A stretch of DNA of 64,000 bases from Cyclaneusma minus (lineage: Eukaryota; Ascomycota; Leotiomycetes; Marthamycetales; Marthamycetaceae): positions 248,001 to 312,000 of the forward strand of contig JAKZHN010000008.1 of assembly GCA_037179335.1 (NCBI GenBank), given 5' to 3'. Each line of letters begins with the position of its first letter. Position 1 is the stretch's first letter. The position numbers and the translations under genes were made by a program. Below are positions 1-9,743 of the stretch, piece after piece. The notes under the pieces are model-generated. The model was not told the DNA's origin and made no database searches. It saw only the letters and a program-made list of their open reading frames with translations.

Positions 1-153
1 CTTCGTCTGTCGGCCCCAAAGCTCTGTCTGGGTGCGTGATTTGCTTAACGATTCTCTTCTCCCGGACTCACGATATCTATCCTCAAACGCAAAAACTCCA
101 GTCTTTCAAAACTGGAACAATCAAAACTAGCACAAAACTCAACAAAATAAAGC

Positions 154-158
154 AAAAA
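154..158 (-). terminator. RNA polymerase III terminator of tRNA-iMet
   Basis: Five T residues on the minus strand begin 8 nt past the tRNA 3' end, the usual pol III stop signal. Confidence 0.75.
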
Positions 159-165
159 GAGATTC

Positions 166-237
166 TAGCAACGCCCCGTTTCGATCGGGGGACCTCCGGG
201 TTATGAGCCCGGCGCGCTTCCACTGCGCCACGTTGCT
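166..237 (-). tRNA. tRNA-iMet: initiator tRNA-Met (CAU)
   Basis: The minus strand folds into a 72-nt cloverleaf with a 7-bp acceptor stem starting with an A1:U72 pair and discriminator A. The anticodon CAU lies at plus positions 203-205. The T loop reads AUCGAAA rather than starting TUC, so A54 and A60 are present. A1:U72 with A54/A60 is the signature of eukaryotic initiator rather than elongator tRNA-Met. No intron is seen. It supplies Met-tRNAi for translation start. Its 5' half, ending at nucleotide 39, matches the primer-binding site of the retroelement at 58.8 kb. Confidence 0.96.
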
Positions 238-1560
238 TGTTTGATTGATGGTTTGTGAGTGGATATTGGGGTACATGTATTTGATATGGCAGATAGATGT
301 GCAAAGAAAAAATTGTCTTTGAACTCTTGTGTGAATGTGTGGGTGTAAGACTGTACAGAGAAATAGGGATTTAAGCAGGGCGTTGCCTTGTGAGCTCGCG
401 TCAAGTTGACCAGTGACAATCGATTGCAATATCATAAGATGATAAATATTGAATGACAAACATGCCAGCACTGCGATATTGTCTAACATCTTGTCAGACT
501 TCTTGGTGTGACCGTGTGACAGAATGCTAAAAGTTTGGAACCGCTAGGAAAGACTGTTCCCCAGAGCCATTCACGAATCCATGACAGCAAACATTCGAAA
601 CAGAAGTCGAAGACTCTCCATAAGGCAGATCCACTTGTAGAATCTGATTCTGGCGCCGTACAAAGAAGCCCCTGAAAAAGAACAGAGCCCTTGGTCTGTT
701 TCGCGAGCCGCGAACTTGCAACTTGCAACTAGAATTCCACAACACTCAGACTTGAATGCTTTCGACTCGAGAGGTCAACCTCTACGCGCCCATTCACGTG
801 GGCGGCAAAGCTGTAAACAACAAAGAGTGGAAAAGTGTTGGCTGGAGTGGCACAGGCGCTTGCCAACTCCTAAGCGCCCTGTGCCGTCGACGAGCATTGG
901 AAGGATGAGCTGCAAAACACATGGCAAGCAACGATTCATCGACGGTCCGACCTCCCTCTCCCCAACCTTGTTTTGAGCGGGCCGGGCAGCTTATCCTCGA
1001 CGGCAACCTGCGAACTTCCTACGGGATGGCAACTTGCACGGGACGGACGTTGGCACGGGTTTTCCGCAGGGCCGCGAGTTGCCCTTGGGACTCCGTACTG
1101 GCCGGCGGCAGCAAGACAAGGTCGAGCAATTCTAGGTATGTATTTAGACGCTCAGGAAAGTGCAGCCGCGCGCTGGATGTCTGAGGATGAACTGAGGAGA
1201 CTGCAATTTCAAGATTGGGATGACTGTTGACCACTGACATTGCTTTTTTCTGTCAACTTCCACACTGTCGTCGTTGGCAAGTTGGAGGCGGGTAAGCGCC
1301 GTATGCCAGCATCAGAAAGCGCGCGGCCATGCTCTGGATGAGCAGCTTTGCTATCGTATGCGAGCTGTCTCCAAAACATCAGGCTCCGTTTCTGGCCGCG
1401 TAGACTTCTACTGAGATGGAAGAGAAGTGCTTTTTGCTGTTTCTCCTGTCTCTCCTGTTTCTCCCCTTTGCTGCCGCGCGCTGAGCTGTAACAAGATGAA
1501 GGGGAAGAAAGGTACCCAAAAGTTGACGCCGGCGGTCTCTCTCGCAAAGGGATCTCATCA
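238..1560. other. intergenic, no supported gene
   Basis: Only short overlapping open frames on both strands, none with a domain, codon bias or splice signals I would defend. It may contain upstream regulatory sequence for the gene at 2887. Confidence 0.5.
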
Positions 1561-1567
1561 GTCAAGT

Positions 1568-2886
1568 AATATAAAAGAGATTGGAACCCTCCTCGTGATT
1601 CAATCCATCACAAACACACTCTGGCATCATCCATTCCTCCATCATCTTATCAGCAGCCACACATCTCATCGCCTCCTAGTCACTCAACTCCCAGTCACTC
1701 ATCTCCTTGTCACTCGCCGCCCTGTCTCTCCCACATCCCAACCTCCCCAAAATCCCACATAAGCCTCTGTGCCGCACCCAAAATCTCCGCCACGTTCCCG
1801 AGGACTTGTCTCCTCCAGGCTTCAACAGCGGTTCGACGCCGCAAACAAGCATCTGATTCGGTGTTGGCACCATTCTCTTCCCTGTCCAGGCCACGCGCAA
1901 GAATCCTTCCCAGGCATCCTTCCCGCTCCCCAGGAACCAACTTTGCCAATCGAGTGCCCGAAGTCTGGTATTGGTGTGATCAACTCCTCGTTTCATTCAG
2001 CCAGGCAGCGCCATCTGCCTTGTTTGAGATCCGTTTCTATTCCTGGCCGACAGCGAAACGTCCGCTTCAGCGAATCAGCAGCCCCAGACGCAGTTCTTTG
2101 CAGCGATTTCGTGCAGTTTCACGCATCCTGAGAAAGCCAATCAGGGCGGAGAGGAGCGATTCTCTGGGATCTTCGACACTGCATCAGCGTGCCAGCAGCC
2201 TGCGAAAGCGCCAGAACAGCGGAGAAAGCACTCTTCCCACACCACCCGTCACCGTTCTCAGCACACAGGCATTGGTTGTTCGTTCGCTTGGGGCCGAACC
2301 GCTCTCCGCTCGTTGTTTTCACACCCTGTTCGCCTTTTACCCAAGTTGGACTCGGGCAGTCCCGCCGCTTTACGTAGCCGCCGCTCGCTTTTCGTGTCAC
2401 TATCGCCGGCTCTCGACGAGGCCCGCTCCCAAAAAGTCCCATCCCACCACCACCAGGCAAGCACTTCGCAGCTGGCCCGCTCTGCAGGACACAGCACCCA
2501 ACACTAAGTACTTGCGCCAGCCGAAGACCTCTCCAAGCGCCCGTTTTCACTCAAGGCACAGCACTGGCTGCTCCCTTGTCTCTTTCGCGCCGCTTCATCC
2601 CACCCAGCTGACCACCGGCACATCCGTTTACCACGTTCCCACTTCTTCCACGCGCCGCTGTTTATAATACCATCCCCTCCCCTCCGTCACCTGCTTCTCT
2701 TCCTCCCTCTCACGGCCCTCCCGTCACGGCATCTGCTCGCCCGAAAGGCCCGTCGTTGCTCTGCTGTCAAGTCCCTCCCAATCCCGCGTCATTCATTTGC
2801 ATCTGCGGTCCCCAAAACACTCGCTATCTACCCTCGCTCCATCCCCGAACTAGCCTCCTCATCATCCTCCCTCACCAACACCCACA
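1568..2886 (+). promoter_or_regulatory. probable promoter and long pyrimidine-rich leader
   Basis: A TATA-like stretch (aatataaaag) near 1568 is followed by a CT-rich, ATG-poor region typical of fungal transcription starts, and pyrimidine-rich sequence continues to the ATG at 2887. If the start is near 1600 the leader is about 1.3 kb and contains upstream ORFs, or it holds an unseen intron. The 268-codon frame at 1861-2667 has only low-complexity Ser/Arg/Pro sequence and is treated as leader. Confidence 0.4.
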
Positions 2887-3654
2887 ATGTCTTCCACCAC
2901 CAAACCCACCAAGCCCACCCTCCCCCAACTCGTCACCCCTCTAACATCCACCTTCCCCTCCGAGCTCTCCGCCCTCCCCTCATCCGCCCTTCCCTCCGCG
3001 CGCAGTCCACACGCCTCCTTCGCCGACCTCATCAAGCGCGAAGAAGACTCCCTCAAAACCCCCATCACACCTCCTACCGCCTACACCGATTTCCTCAAAA
3101 CAATCCATTCGCCCGTCATAGGCGACAAATTCTCGGGACGCTCCACACCCACCTCCGCACCCTCTACAGCTTCCTCTGCGCCTTCTACTTCCTCAAGCCT
3201 GCATAGCAATTGCTCCTGCGCCAAAGAGAAAGAAGGCTCTGCTTCCGCCTCGGCTTCTCCTCCCATCCCTCAGTCCGCAAAATTGCCAAACACTTCAGCA
3301 TCCACATCAACATCGCAACTCGTGGTTCCCTCGTCAGCACCAGCAAGTGGCAGTCGCCTAGCCAAACTGCGCATCCCCGCCTCGCCGGCATGTTCAGGCA
3401 GCGAATCTCCCATGAGCGCCTCCTGCACGTCTTCCGCCGTCAGGTCGCCATTTAGTGCGCGTTCGCCGTATGAGTGGGATCTGAGCTACAAGGGAGGAGG
3501 AAGATATTTCGACGTAAAGTCTGCATGTTCGTCTCCCAAATCGGCGAGGGCGGGAGTGAAACATGTGCGGGAGATTGTGACAAGAACGGTTACTTATACG
3601 CCACGGATGAGTCCGGCGCCGAAGGGGAAGAGGAGGAAGATCGAACAAGAGTAG
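2887..3654 (+). CDS. Ser/Pro-rich disordered fungal protein with C-terminal basic motif
   Basis: Single-exon frame of 255 residues. The ATG follows a good fungal context (CACAATGTC). No enzyme fold is visible. The protein is mostly low complexity (Ser, Pro, Thr, Ala) with two ordered-looking islands: about residues 46-80 (ending in TPPTAYTDFLKTIHSP) and the C-terminus from about 225. The C-terminal end, KGKRRKIEQE, resembles a nuclear localisation signal. I have the impression that the TPPTAYTDFLK and REIVTRTVTYTPRMSP stretches recur in ascomycete hypothetical proteins, but could not check this. A regulatory or nuclear role is inference only. Introns were not needed to keep the frame open. 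Confidence 0.7.
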   Translation: MSSTTKPTKPTLPQLVTPLTSTFPSELSALPSSALPSARSPHASFADLIKREEDSLKTPITPPTAYTDFLKTIHSPVIGDKFSGRSTPTSAPSTASSAPSTSSSLHSNCSCAKEKEGSASASASPPIPQSAKLPNTSASTSTSQLVVPSSAPASGSRLAKLRIPASPACSGSESPMSASCTSSAVRSPFSARSPYEWDLSYKGGGRYFDVKSACSSPKSARAGVKHVREIVTRTVTYTPRMSPAPKGKRRKIEQE

Positions 3655-5678
3655 ATTTTCTGGAGAAAGAGAAAGAGGATATGATTGATGACGTTTACGA
3701 CCTTGCATTCTTCTGGACATTGACCTTTCCATATACCTCCACGGCCTCGAATCATCTCTCGACAATCCGATCTACAAATTTCATCTCCAAAACCGACCTC
3801 ACTCAGCCTCACACATCACCGAACATTGTCACCGAACATTCTCTTCCAACCCGCTATCTCCGCCATTTTCAATGCTAGGCATCGTCCCCCGCTTACGACA
3901 TGACATTCCCTACCCCACATTTCCTATGTCACGGCCCAACCTGGATGAGGAAGAGAAACTGGCGCTCTAGGATGGCGCCAGATAGGAAGACCAAGGAATC
4001 AATTCGAGGAGGCTTTCTGCGGAACAAGGCACGGCGGCGTTATCATGGCGCAAAGAACATTTTTAGGTGTATCGAGGAGCAAGAGTTGGTGGTTGGGTGG
4101 TCAATCTCGGCGGTCAATTCTACTTTTACTTATACCACGATATATCGAGGCAGAGAAATGCATCAAAAATCAACAAATCCGTGAAGCCATAAAGCTTGCA
4201 ACACTGATGCCACGATTATGCAAGATGTCAATAAACAGGGCCACATCTGCGACCGTTAATTCTGCAACTGCGACCTGAAGCGCGACCTCTGCCAGCAATC
4301 AAGGACCCAAGCACCACCCAAGTCCAATCCTCGAAGACTCACCGAGATCAATGCCAAAAATAACCCCCGCGCTTCCGTCGACGTCAAAGTGGGGCAGTGT
4401 GTGCTGTATGTCGTAAAAGCAGCGGGCACGGCTTGAGTGGATGGGAATTCGACAGGGATGGTGATGGCGCGCGGGCGGCGTGCAGGGATGCGGGGATGTT
4501 GGGCGCTTAGAGATATTGGGGAAGATGGTGGTAACGAATCAACGGGGGACGGGCTTTGACGACGAACGAGGGAGGGAACGAGCAAGCACAGGAGTGAGAA
4601 GCTTGAGCCTTGGGCTTGGGGATCGTATAAGCAAAGAATCGGCAATTGCATACAGTAGAGATTTGTTCATGGAATATGAATATTCACTGGAGGTCCGTAT
4701 CTTGAGTCACCTTGCTGCCGCTCTGCGAAAACCTTGGGCAGAAGCCTCGATGTTGAGTGTTGAAGATCCGCGCGGAAACATGGCGAGCCTTCCAAAGTTC
4801 CAAGTTCCACGCATGTTGCTCGAGAGTTTCTGCATCATTCCCTGTGACTACCAAGACTTCCATTCTCCACAAATACACCGAATCTGCACTTCCATTTCAC
4901 ACTTTCACAGTTCTTTACAGGAAACAACAGACTACAGAAAGTCACCTCGCAGTATCACTACTATCAAGCGTCAACAGCATACAGGCAATTCTCGAGCATT
5001 ACAAGGCCGCGCAGGCATTAGTTCTCATCCCTACCCTTAGCAAGGAAGAAATTCATGCAGCAAGGATACGGCCCACGCTTGTTCCAGCCCAGTGGAATGA
5101 GATGATTGGACGTCGCTGACTACCGGGGTGTCTCGTGGTGCTGGGTCTGGCGCTTAAAGAAATTCATGGATTCGGAAGTACTGAGGCAGCGAGCATAAGT
5201 GACTGAGGATACATAGGTCTGTCACTCTGAAATACTGTGGTGTGAGAATCCAAGTTACATACTAGGTAGCGAGTGCCCTATTTTCATTTCTGATTGTTTT
5301 AAAGACTTGAGAGTTGCGACTTTGAAAGACCCTAGGGAGGGATCAAGTGGTTCGAGTTCCTTGCATTATCAGTTCACCTGAGTCTGAGGCACCGGGAGCT
5401 GGTGAGTAAGTCTTTGTCAAAGCACAGTTTCTTGGCCCTATATATATATTCATGCGCGGATTAACTGCCGTACGCTGTCACAAGTGCCAGGCTAGCGAGG
5501 GATGTGTGTGTTCTGCTGCCTGCTACTAGTAGTACCTGGAAGTTGAAAATCTGGGCACGAGACACTATTGGCTGGCAGGTACGAGACTCGACTGAGTGGG
5601 TTTTCTTGATATTGTGTTCCTATGTACTGATTACTCTTCCGTCATGACTCATCTGGTGCCAAGTGACACCTGTTTGTA
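3655..5678. other. intergenic, no supported gene
   Basis: 3' flank of the 2887 gene and about 2 kb without a convincing gene. The longest frame (4480-5040, plus) has no domain, promoter or splice support. Confidence 0.5.
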
Positions 5679-6341
5679 CTAGCCAGAGCGGCATAGGGCG
5701 TGGGGGAGATGGAGAAAGTGTGATGAAGAAAGCAGCTGGATGATAGGGGATGAAATGTCGGGTGATGAGAATTGGTGTGAAGTGAGTTTTATTTCCCGAG
5801 ATGAGGAGGCATTTTCCGAATCAGGCCGTCTCTCCTCCCCGGCTTGAAATTTCTTCAAGCGAAGCCCAGTCTCGCTGCGAAGCTCCTCGATCTCGCGACG
5901 GTGCCCAGCACAGACTTCCTCGACAACAAGCTCGTCCTCTTCGCAAAGCTGCTCAGACAGACCAAGTTCATCAGCTCGAAGTTTCTCCATGCGATCCTCC
6001 TCCGCATGGAGTTGCTCAACATAAAGCTGCGATAAAGTATGAGAAAGCCCTTCGACAAGGGGAAGTACGGCACGAAGTTTCTCTATGCTATACTCCACGT
6101 TGCGAATTTCCTGCGCAAGACGTTCCTTCATGTGAAGCTCGTCGGCTTGGTGAATTCGCTCTTCAAGACGGCGAATTGTCTCGTTGCTAAGTTTTTCCAG
6201 GCGAAGCTCTTCGGCGTGGTGAAGCTGGAGTTGATCCATTTGAAGCTGCTCAGCACGGCGGATGTCGTCAGCGCGATCTCCATGCGTTGTTCTCAATGCG
6301 TGTTGGTGTGTAAACAGGGGAACAGGAAGCCGCAGTAGCAA
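5679..6341 (-). CDS. coiled-coil orphan protein, paralogue A
   Basis: Open frame of 220 residues. About residues 22-165 are rich in Glu, Arg, Leu and Lys with heptad spacing and repeated RRAEQL/HAEELRLEKL-like blocks, predicting a long parallel coiled coil. The C-terminal 45 residues are Ser/His-rich and look disordered. No catalytic motif is seen. It is related to paralogue B at 6754-7617 by the RRAEEL and AEELR(M/L)E blocks. Upstream DNA at about 6395-6560 matches paralogue B's intron and exon-1 border, but a full copy of B's first exon is not present, so A may be a 5'-truncated copy starting from an internal ATG. No RNA evidence is available. Confidence 0.5.
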   Translation of the reverse strand: MLLRLPVPLFTHQHALRTTHGDRADDIRRAEQLQMDQLQLHHAEELRLEKLSNETIRRLEERIHQADELHMKERLAQEIRNVEYSIEKLRAVLPLVEGLSHTLSQLYVEQLHAEEDRMEKLRADELGLSEQLCEEDELVVEEVCAGHRREIEELRSETGLRLKKFQAGEERRPDSENASSSREIKLTSHQFSSPDISSPIIQLLSSSHFLHLPHALCRSG

Positions 6342-6753
6342 GTGTCCAACCGTTAGGGGTAAACTGTGTGTTAAATTGGGAGTTACAGAAGGAAGGAGAG
6401 CTCTTCTTCTAGTAGCTCAAGCTACAAAAGAAAGGCTGCTACGTGATTCCAGTATATTCCAACAGTGTGAGCACGTTCCTTAGCACAAAGTTCCTCAGCA
6501 AAAAAGCGGCAAGACTAAGCTAACGGAAAGCCAGGTTTATACAATGGAGTATCTCATAATACTGACAAGGAAATAGCGAGACGATGGGCGAATAGTAATA
6601 CGACAGCAAGACTTTTGAATTGCAACGCCTAGTATCTCCCCCATGCATCTTTTTTGAGTCTTTTTGGCTCAGTCTCAACTTCAGCTGCTGGCTTGCTGCC
6701 GCGTTTCATCTTCATCTTCCTTTCGGCTCTTCAGCGTGTCGATCCTCCTCAGA

Positions 6754-7617
6754 TCACAGTCCCTCCTCGCTCAGCTTCTCCCTGCGCAGCTCCTCAATCT
6801 GACTGCGAAGTTCCTCAATCTGACGATCTTTCTCACTGAGAAGCTCCTCATTCTGACCAATTTTCTCAAGGCTACGCCTCGCAGTCTCCAAAATTTCATC
6901 GATACAGCGCTGAAGTTTGTGGCTGTAGAGCTCATCGCCACCGACAAGACCACAGAGGAGCTGTTTGGCATCGCGAAGTTCTGAGGCTGCCATTTGCACC
7001 CTGTAAAGCACCTTGTAAAGCTCCTCGGCACGGCGAATTTCTTCGGCGTGACGTCGATCCATGCCCTCAGCTTGGAGCTGCTCCATTCGAAGCTCCTGGG
7101 CATGGCGAGCTTCCCCGGCGCGGTGCTCCTCCATAAGAAATTGTTGAGTCGGCAGCGATGGTGAGCAATGGTGAGAAATTGATGGAGATTCGAAGTGGAG
7201 CTGACTGCTCTTTTAAAATAGGGGCTCCTGAGTGTCTAAGCTGAGAATAAAGATCCAAGCTACAAAGAATAGCTTTAGAGACCTTTGCTCCTTAGAATTC
7301 TTGATAAGAGCTAAAAGAAGGAGCAAGCGGTGTTTCACACAACTCAAGACGTTACTCGATGAGAGCACGTTCCTTAGCACGAAGTTTCGCAGAAAGAGAA
7401 CAGAAAGGCTAAGGTGAGAAGCAAGCCAGATTCGTACAATGGAGCATACCTCGCTAGCGCCCATGATCTCCGCGATGAGCTTTAAATCCCCTTTCAAGAT
7501 ATCGAGAAGGTTCAAAAAGTCCTTGACGCAAGTTCTGCCAGATGCCGTACTGTATCCGAAGATCTTCAGTCTAATCTGCGGTGAGACCTTCCTCAATGAC
7601 CGCTCGCTGTTGGTCAT
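6754..7617 (-). CDS. coiled-coil orphan protein, paralogue B (two-exon model)
   Basis: Exon 1 runs 7617 to about 7451, starting MTNSERSLRK and ending MGASE before a GTATGC donor. It encodes an ordered-looking 56-residue head. The C-terminal exon contains the open frame 7134-6754 (126 residues), a Glu/Arg/Leu coiled coil ending in repeated IEELRSQIEELRRE heptads. The acceptor between about 7135 and 7215 is uncertain, so the join is not fixed. A TATA-like CTTAAAAG lies about 70 nt upstream of the ATG, within a module shared with the gene at 9127. The sister gene A lies directly downstream in the same orientation. Function unknown; a self-associating scaffold is the most one can infer. Confidence 0.45.
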
Positions 7618-7685
7618 CGCGTACGGGATGTGGATACCGGCTCAATGATATCTAAAGGGAAGAAGGAGTTGGGAGCTCTTTCGCG

Positions 7686-7745
7686 CTTTTAAGCTCCAGT
7701 ATGGTGGCCCTGCCACTAACGCCAAAGCGCTAAGTCTTAGGCGAA
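7686..7745 (-). promoter_or_regulatory. core promoter module of paralogue B
   Basis: On the minus strand a CTAAGACTTAGCGC block is followed some 35-45 nt later by CTTAAAAG and AGAGCTCCCA. The same arrangement occurs at 9192-9252. The TATA-like box sits about 70 nt before the ATG at 7617. Confidence 0.45.
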
Positions 7746-8324
7746 CCTTCGCTTCAACCTCGTGACTCGCCTCGTGACTCGCCTCGTGACCCGATCGAGG
7801 CTGTCACAATTTGAAAACAGGCGACAGGAAGGCGATGAGGATGGGCTTGAGGACGGCGGACGGAAGAGGTTAATATTGAGGGGCATAGCCTCCTGGAAAG
7901 CGCTCCATCGAAGCTGGGCAGTGTCGCTGAGCGAGCACGGCGTGGAGGAATTGTAATTGAAGTTGTAGAACTGGCCAGGGATACTGTTCTCAACGGGACA
8001 CCAATCTCCATCGTTACGGTTGAGCGAAAGAGGAAGAGCAGAGTGAACTGTAAAGCTCGAGCGGGAGCAGGTCAACAAGTTCGCTCGTTATTGGGCGAGC
8101 AAGAAAGAGGAAAGAGGAAAGAGGAAGGGGGAAGGAGACCCGAAGATTTCGGCACTATTATGCAGATGACAGCCTTGCCTGAGATGAGCCGACTGGGGTT
8201 TACCGGGTTTCTCCTTCTGCAGCTGGACGCATACACCGAATCCGCTGTTGACCGAGGCGTGCGGAGTTTGAATAGCGGGGATTGCTTCGGCGACGGTGTT
8301 CTTGTTTTGCTCAATGACGTCCTG
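7746..8324. other. accessory DNA with 12-bp tandem repeat and small frames
   Basis: About 7761-7798 holds roughly three copies of a ctcgtgactcgc unit. The minus frame 7737-8078 reads with fairly protein-like composition in its middle (DWCPVENSIPGQFYNF) but has no domain, and its end is the tandem repeat. It may be a downstream exon of the gene at 9127. I do not call it as a gene. Confidence 0.3.
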
Positions 8325-9127
8325 TCAAATACTTTGTAAGGACGCCGTGACTGACGCGGTCTTGTGGCAAGTAGATGTTCGGAGTGGCACACTGGCATTT
8401 GGTGGGATTGTGGATGATAGAGCGACCGGATAATCAGGCATGGGCGTATCCAGTTGTTGATTGTCCATGAGCGCTTCTTCAACTGCAGGTGCTTCTTCGC
8501 CGAAATGTACTGCTGCTTCAACTAAAGATGTTCCACCAGCCAAGATGGTTGAAGGTCGTCGAGAGCACGTTGTTTGCGGACAAATGGTGGTTTGAATGTG
8601 AATGTCGATAAAGCTGAAGATGGTGGTATGAGTGAAGTTGGCGCCGGTGAAGCTGGGCTACGAGCTGCGCTATTTAGTTCCGCATGGTGGTTGTTGTTGC
8701 TGTTGTTGTTGTTCTCAACATGTTGGATGCTGCCAACGGTCATGTTGACTCCTACTTGTCTATTGTTTGTCGGTGAAGCTTTACAGACCAAACGAACATG
8801 GGTTTCGACGACGCTCGCCATCAAACGCTGCTGGTCAGGGGCGAGGAAGATGTGACCGAAGGTGCGCATGATCCGACCACGGACCTTGATGCGAACAACC
8901 TTCTCGGAGGTGACACTCATGGGAAGATGGATAGTGTAAGGAGCAGTCGGAGCTGGAGGCGGAGGCGGAGGATCGAGTAAAGTGATGACTGCGCGTTTGT
9001 GGATAGAATACTGCTGCGAGCACCTTGAAGAGGTTAGAGGAGCCGATAAAGTCGATAAACCGAAGGCGAATAATAGGAGACGAAGAAGAAAGGAGAGCGC
9101 AAGTGTCACGCGCAGGTCTTGCAGCAC
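8325..9127 (-). CDS. orphan protein with possible signal peptide, frame break near its 3' part
   Basis: The frame 9127-8522 encodes 201 residues. The N-terminus has a hydrophobic stretch (residues about 8-28, LALSFLLRLLLFAFGLSTLS) that could be a signal peptide or anchor. Then follow a Pro run, an ordered-looking segment around MSVTSEKVVRIKVRGRIMRT, an Asn-rich tract from a GTT microsatellite (about 8689-8713) and a basic tail. It stops at 8522, but a second frame overlapping it (to 8325) continues with protein-like sequence (GGTSLVEAAVHFGEEAPAVEEAL). This suggests a frameshift or an unresolved splice. A later ATG (MSVTSEK) would remove the hydrophobic head. A promoter module shared with 7686-7745 lies upstream. 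Function unknown. Confidence 0.35.
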
Positions 9128-9191
9128 CGGAGGGAGCAGGACGCGGACAATGGTTGCGTAGAAGTGATGGAGAGCTGGGAAGCTCTGCAGC

Positions 9192-9252
9192 CTTTTAAGC
9201 CATTGGATTCTACGCTAAGACTTAGCGCCTTCGCTAAGGTGTTAGCGCCATT
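9192..9252 (-). promoter_or_regulatory. core promoter module upstream of the 9127 gene
   Basis: Minus strand shows CTAAGTCTTAGCG, then CTTAAAAGG and AGAGCTTCCCAGCTCTC, parallel to the module at 7686-7745, with the TATA-like box about 65-70 nt before the ATG. Confidence 0.4.
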
Positions 9253-9512
9253 CAAGCAGGCAAAATCTTTGCTACGGTGAGGAACTATTTTGATAGCAGA
9301 GGATGGAGCTACTCAAGCGAGCACAGGAGCCTGAGGCTGCCCAGCTTCACCAAATATAGAGCAACTTCAACATTAGGCCACCGCCTCGCCACTTGTTCGA
9401 AACCTCTGAGTCCAGGTAAGCACAAACGACCTTGCAGACCTCAACCTTCTTGTCCAATCCCAGCATCCGCCACATTTCACAGCACAACCCGCTACCTCTT
9501 ATTTGGTTAGCA

Positions 9513-9743
9513 ATGGCCGAAGGAGATCTCAGTGACGACGAACCCGGACGGAACACCAACCTAGTAATGTCCAATTGGACGTTTTTGCTTGGGAGAAAGA
9601 AAGGAGAGGATAGAGGAGGATTGCGGTGCACGCTTTTATACTCAGACGGCACCAGCTTAAAAGACGCTAAGTATCCTAAGCGAACAAGTGAATATAGGGT
9701 GAAGTTCCACCACGACAAAATGGTGCCGTTGCTTTTCGCCTAG
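9513..9743 (+). CDS. small hypothetical protein
   Basis: Frame of 76 residues starting MAEGDLSDDEPG, with a good ATG context (AGCAATGGC) and a mixed composition rather than low complexity. No domain or signal peptide. It lies among orphan genes. It could be chance; the opposite strand is also open across part of it. Confidence 0.25.
   Translation: MAEGDLSDDEPGRNTNLVMSNWTFLLGRKKGEDRGGLRCTLLYSDGTSLKDAKYPKRTSEYRVKFHHDKMVPLLFA

Noticed and set aside
1861..2667. Plus frame of 268 codons
   Set aside because: Ser/Arg/Pro-rich translation of a pyrimidine-rich leader with no ordered segment; the opposite strand is open too.
4480..5040. Plus frame of 186 codons
   Set aside because: No domain or leader; composition like the surrounding intergenic DNA.
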